Origin: an uncultured Dysosmobacter sp.
GTDB taxonomy: Bacteria; Bacillota; Clostridia; Oscillospirales; Oscillospiraceae
Direction: 5' to 3'
DNA length: 64,000 nucleotides
Assembly (NCBI RefSeq): GCF_947631165.1
Contig: NZ_CANRKH010000009.1
Coordinates: forward strand, 1 to 64,000
Below, one piece after another: positions 60,264 through 64,000 of the stretch (positions are counted from its first letter, which is position 1; each line of letters opens with the position of its first letter). Under the pieces are notes generated by a model. The model ran no database searches. It saw only the letters and a program-made list of their open reading frames with translations, and was not told the origin of the DNA. The translations under genes were made by a program, and so were the position numbers.

Positions 60264-60854
60264 ATGAAGAAAGTGCTGATAACCGAAAAAAGCAAAGGCA
60301 GAAAAATCACCCTTTCCAACTACACGCACATCCGGGCATATCACGCTTGCAGGATTGAGGATATTGAAGCCTATAAGAAGAATGGTATTGTTCCTTTCAC
60401 GGAGCAGTCTGCTATAGAAGATGCGGTAAAGAAGCTTTCGGATGAGCGATTGACCGAGGATGATGTTCGAGCGCAAGCCGAGAAGGTTTGGGAGAAATAC
60501 AGCATACATAGCCATAAGGTGTGGCTTAGTTTGGAGCAATCAGAATTGCTCGGAGACGCTTGCCATTATCTGATTTACGGCAGTGAGTTCTTGAATGCCG
60601 TGGCGGCAGACCTGTGGTGCCGGGATAAATTGAAGATAATAGGCAAGCCCACGATTATTGCTTGCGATGTACCGTTAAGCACGGTTTCGGATACATGGAC
60701 TAACGGACTGGAGCAAGCGGTAAAAAATAGTGAAACATCAATGCGTTCCATTGCGGTAGATCGTGTTTCGCCGGAGGACATGGTGGATTTCATTTTTCCG
60801 ACAGGCTATGTTAAAGATCCATATTTAGGATACGCAAATTATAAGCTGGGATGA
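60264..60854 (+). CDS. Unknown protein, possible DarT/ADP-ribosyltransferase-like N-terminus
   Basis: A 196-residue protein with no recognised family. The segment HIRAYHACRIEDIEAYKKNG, followed by IVPF, resembles the start of DarT-like and other ADP-ribosyltransferase folds (aromatic-His, then a short helix and GI-P). The C-terminal part has ACDVPLSTVSDTW and RVSPEDMVDFIFPTGYV. No further catalytic signature was proven, so this is a weak inference. It lies between DUF4391 and the Mod gene and is probably part of the operon. Confidence 0.72.
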   Translation: MKKVLITEKSKGRKITLSNYTHIRAYHACRIEDIEAYKKNGIVPFTEQSAIEDAVKKLSDERLTEDDVRAQAEKVWEKYSIHSHKVWLSLEQSELLGDACHYLIYGSEFLNAVAADLWCRDKLKIIGKPTIIACDVPLSTVSDTWTNGLEQAVKNSETSMRSIAVDRVSPEDMVDFIFPTGYVKDPYLGYANYKLG

Positions 60855-60890
60855 CCGCTTACACAAAACAGAAACTGGAGGTTTTGAACT

Positions 60891-62909
60891 ATGGATAATC
60901 TGAAGATGCATACCCCTGACCTTGCGGAGGAGAACTACAAGAAGCTGGCGGCGATGTTCCCGAATGCCGTGACGGAAACGATAAATGAGGACGGAGAAGT
61001 TGTACGTGCCATCGACGCTGATGTCCTACGGCAGGAGATTTCTGCCGCCGTGGTGGAGGGAACGCAAGAACGCTATCAGTTCACATGGCCAGATAAGAAG
61101 AAATCGGTGGTGCTGGCAAACCAGCCCATCGCAAAGACACTGCGCCTTGTGAGGGAGAAGTCTGTCGGCAGAGACGGCACTCCGGGAAGCATTGATACGG
61201 AAAATATTTATATCGAGGGAGATAACCTCGATGCGCTGAAGTTGCTCCAGGAAACATATCTGGGTCAGGTCAAATTGATTTATATTGATCCTCCGTATAA
61301 TACGGGCAGTGACGTTTTTGTTTATGACGATGATCGCTCCATTTCGAATGACGACTTCTCGGAACGGAGTGGTCAGTATGATGATAGAGGAAGCATTCTC
61401 TTTGATATTCGCCAGAACAATGAATCTAATGGTAGATTCCATACGGACTGGCTTAATATGCTGTACCCACGTCTTCGCATTGCAAAGGACTTCCTTTCTT
61501 ATGATGGAGTTATATTCATTTCAATAGATGCTCATGAGTTGGAGAATCTCATAAAAATTTGCAATGAAATCTTTGGTGAGAGCAATCAACAGGCCGTAGT
61601 GACCTATGTTAGGAAGACATCTGGGAAGCAGGACAGTTCAAATTTTATGAACTCAACAGAATATATTCTTGTCTACAGCAAAAGTGATGCATGGGATTGT
61701 TCTCCCCTTGTTGCAGAAAGCAATGTCACTAATAGATACAACAAGGAAGATAGTGAGGGACGAAAATACCGTGAGACAGACTTGAGAAAAACGGGGTCTG
61801 GGGACCGACGAGAGGATAGACCCCTGATGTGGTATCCCTTTTACTTTAATCCAACAACAAATGATTTGCTGGTACGTGAGCAGGAGGATTCAGGACTTAT
61901 TGCGGCAGGTTACAAGGAAATTTGGCCTATCAAGCCAGACAACTCTGAAGGAAGATGGCGCTGGGGGTTCTCAACAGCAACACGGAATATTCAATTTCTT
62001 ATAGCTCGAATTATGCCCAAATATGCCTCTGGAGAAAAGTACACAGTATATGAAAAGGATTACATTGATAAAAAAGGTGAGGTTCGTACAGTAAAAGAAC
62101 ACACAAGTTGGGATAGAACCGAATTCAATTCTGACAATGCAATGCAAGAATTTAAGAAGTTGGGATTTAGCAACCAGTTGTTCCCTTTTCCCAAGAGTTC
62201 TGCTCTCATGAAGCATATTGTTTATTTGGCTAATTGCCAAGACTGCATTGTCATGGATTTCTTTTCGGGTTCTGGAACTTTTGCGGAGGGAACACTTCGA
62301 TTAAACTCTGAAGATAATGGTGGACGACATTTTATTCTTGTACAGTTACCTGAAGTATGTGAAGAATCGAGTGATGCCTATAAAGCGGGTTTTTCCACCA
62401 TCTGCGATATCGGCGAGGAACGCATCCGTCGAGCTGGAAAGAAAATTAAAGAGGAAACTAGCACAGATATTGATTATGGTTTCCGCGTTTTCCGCGTGGA
62501 TACCACCAACATGGAGGACGTGTACTATCGCCCTGCAGACTACAACCAAGGACAGCTACAACTTTTTGCAAACAACATCAAGGCGGACAGAACCTCAGAG
62601 GATCTGCTCTTTCAAGTGATGCTTGACCTCGGTATCCTGCTCTCATCCGAAATTGAAGAAACCGAGATTGCAGGAAAGAAAGTGTTCATTGTCGGCGGGA
62701 GATATGAGACATTAAATGGGGAAATATGTACTCATCTCGTCGCCTGCTTTGATACTGACATCACCGAAATAACGGTTACAGAAATTGCGAAGCTTCACCC
62801 ATCCTATGCGGTTTTCCGTGACTCCGGCATAGCCAGTGACAGCGTTATGACCAACTTCGAGCAAATTTTTGAAACCTACAGTCCGAAAACTCAAAGGAAG
62901 GTGCTGTAA
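60891..62909 (+). CDS. Type III restriction-modification methyltransferase (Mod)
   Basis: The 672-residue protein carries IYIDPPYNTGSDVF (motif IV, N6-adenine type) before FFSGSGTFAEGTLRL (motif I), the beta-class order of type III Mod subunits. The middle 300 residues form the target recognition domain. A type III-typical GDNLDALKLLQETY precedes motif IV. It methylates one DNA strand of the recognition site and guides the Res subunit encoded next, whose ATG overlaps its stop. Confidence 0.93.
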   Translation: MDNLKMHTPDLAEENYKKLAAMFPNAVTETINEDGEVVRAIDADVLRQEISAAVVEGTQERYQFTWPDKKKSVVLANQPIAKTLRLVREKSVGRDGTPGSIDTENIYIEGDNLDALKLLQETYLGQVKLIYIDPPYNTGSDVFVYDDDRSISNDDFSERSGQYDDRGSILFDIRQNNESNGRFHTDWLNMLYPRLRIAKDFLSYDGVIFISIDAHELENLIKICNEIFGESNQQAVVTYVRKTSGKQDSSNFMNSTEYILVYSKSDAWDCSPLVAESNVTNRYNKEDSEGRKYRETDLRKTGSGDRREDRPLMWYPFYFNPTTNDLLVREQEDSGLIAAGYKEIWPIKPDNSEGRWRWGFSTATRNIQFLIARIMPKYASGEKYTVYEKDYIDKKGEVRTVKEHTSWDRTEFNSDNAMQEFKKLGFSNQLFPFPKSSALMKHIVYLANCQDCIVMDFFSGSGTFAEGTLRLNSEDNGGRHFILVQLPEVCEESSDAYKAGFSTICDIGEERIRRAGKKIKEETSTDIDYGFRVFRVDTTNMEDVYYRPADYNQGQLQLFANNIKADRTSEDLLFQVMLDLGILLSSEIEETEIAGKKVFIVGGRYETLNGEICTHLVACFDTDITEITVTEIAKLHPSYAVFRDSGIASDSVMTNFEQIFETYSPKTQRKVL

Positions 62910-64000
62910 TGGCAGATATGAAATTCAAATTCACTATACAGCCTTACCAGACCGAGGCTGTAGACAGTGTGGTCGGTGTATTTGCCGGCCAGCCCTTTAA
63001 TGACCGGTTCACCTATCGCAGAGACGTTCAGGTTAAAAGAGACATTACAAACTGGAACGTCTCTGATGAAGAGCTGTACATGGGATTTGCCAATGCCAAG
63101 GTTCAGCTGGACTTAGGCCAGATCCTCACCAACATCAACAGGATTCAGACGAGGAACAACATCGGTCTGTCGCAGATGGTGAAGTCCAGCGGCTTGGGGG
63201 TATGCTCCCTTGACGTGGAAATGGAAACCGGCACGGGCAAGACCTATGTGTATATAAAGACCATGTTCGAATTGAACAAGCTCTACGGCTGGAGCAAGTT
63301 CATCGTAGTCGTGCCGAGCATCGCCATCCGCGAGGGTGTCCGCAAGAGCTTTGAAACCATGGAAGACCATTTCATGGAGCATTATGGCAAGAAGGCAAGG
63401 GTGTTCGTCTATGACTCCAAAAACCTCTCCGAGATTGATAATTTCAGCCAGAGTTCGGATATCAACGTCATGATCATCAACATCCAAGCTTTCAACTCGA
63501 CCTTTGACGAGTCAAAGAAGAACAGCGTCTCCAAGATTATCAACTCCGCAAGGGACGACTTCGGCAGCAGGAAGCCGATTGATGTCATTGCGGCAAACAG
63601 GCCTATCGTTATCATGGATGAGCCGCAGAAAATGGGAGGCAGCGCGACACAGGCGGGTATCAAGCGTTTCAATCCGCTTTTCTGCCTGAATTACTCCGCT
63701 ACCCATAAGCAGCATCATGACCTTGTGTACGTTTTGGATGCCTTGGATGCCTATAACAAGAAGCTGGTAAAGAAGATTGAAGTAAAGGGATTCGATATCA
63801 AAAATCTTCGGGGAACGGACAGTTATCTCTTCCTAGAGGGCATCGTAATCTCTCCAAAGAAGCCACCGATGGCTCGTATTGAGTTCGAGATCGGCTACAA
63901 CAAGTCCATTAACCGAGAGACCAGGATTCTTGGCGTGGATGATGACCTGTTTGCGCTGTCAAAGAACATGGAACAGTACCGGGGCTACCGTATAAGCGAG
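62909..64000 (+). CDS. Type III restriction enzyme Res subunit, cut by the window end
   Basis: The frame is open to the last base (363 residues visible). The helicase core has an early FTIQPYQTEAVDSVVGVF, Walker A METGTGKTYVYIK, motif II IVIMDEPQKMGG and motif III LNYSATHKQHHD. Full-size Res proteins are about 950-1000 residues and end in a PD-(D/E)XK nuclease, which lies beyond the window. With Mod it would cut incoming unmodified DNA after ATP-driven communication between two sites. Confidence 0.9.
   Translation, partial: MADMKFKFTIQPYQTEAVDSVVGVFAGQPFNDRFTYRRDVQVKRDITNWNVSDEELYMGFANAKVQLDLGQILTNINRIQTRNNIGLSQMVKSSGLGVCSLDVEMETGTGKTYVYIKTMFELNKLYGWSKFIVVVPSIAIREGVRKSFETMEDHFMEHYGKKARVFVYDSKNLSEIDNFSQSSDINVMIINIQAFNSTFDESKKNSVSKIINSARDDFGSRKPIDVIAANRPIVIMDEPQKMGGSATQAGIKRFNPLFCLNYSATHKQHHDLVYVLDALDAYNKKLVKKIEVKGFDIKNLRGTDSYLFLEGIVISPKKPPMARIEFEIGYNKSINRETRILGVDDDLFALSKNMEQYRGYRISE

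Overview
The window looks like a chromosomal segment of a gut Firmicute of the Lachnospiraceae type (Clostridia). The evidence is moderately high GC, strong GGAGG ribosome binding sites, tandem large serine recombinases, an HK97-type prophage with DUF2800/DUF2815/family A polymerase replication genes, and YtrA-type GntR and LytTR/GHKL regulators. No rRNA, tRNA or CRISPR array was seen. The species cannot be named from the sequence alone.

Layout. (1) 1-1083: the 5' part of a comM/yifB Mg-chelatase-like ATPase, cut after its conserved VCAMN segment, so a mobile element probably integrated here. (2) 1.1-12.2 kb: cargo. It holds a minus-strand unknown protein, a GntR-ABC transporter operon, an Agr-like LytTR/histidine kinase pair, and an operon of unrecognised cytosolic proteins and one small membrane protein. 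Paired LytTR-type direct repeats lie in front of both the regulator pair and the unknown operon, so the second is the likely target of the first. Two unrelated cargo proteins carry the same GG(A/S)DGPT motif. The cargo ends in a hairpin-rich zone. (3) 12.3-24 kb: a sigma-like regulator and the phage replication module (DUF2800, DUF2815, DNA polymerase I, P4-type primase-helicase, VRR-NUC, a frameshifted SNF2 helicase, a late-type regulator, HNH nuclease). (4) 24-33.8 kb: small terminase, a nucleotidyltransferase-fold gene with its own promoter and terminator, an adenine and a cytosine DNA methyltransferase, and an amidoligase/gamma-glutamylcyclotransferase cluster whose genes are preceded by a repeated leader element. 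(5) 33.9-48.9 kb: large terminase, portal, ClpP-like protease, capsid, connectors, tail tube, frameshifted tail chaperone, tape measure and tail tip. (6) 49-52.6 kb: holin, endolysin, and minus-strand control genes with near-consensus promoters. (7) 52.7-55.9 kb: helix-turn-helix and SHOCT proteins, then two overlapping serine recombinases, the second cut short. (8) 56-64 kb: a defence-type operon with an excisionase-like HTH protein, a 1076-residue SNF2-type helicase, a DUF4391 protein, an unknown protein, and type III restriction-modification Mod and Res (Res runs off the window).

How it fits together. The prophage has a complete siphovirus morphogenesis and lysis set. Two frameshifts (the SNF2 helicase and the first gene of the LytTR-controlled operon) and the truncated recombinase suggest some decay or rearrangement. 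The most interesting parts are the LytTR-controlled operon with the GGADGPT motif, the amidoligase cluster with a shared C-terminal module and repeated leaders, the nucleotidyltransferase moron, and the enlarged type III restriction island.
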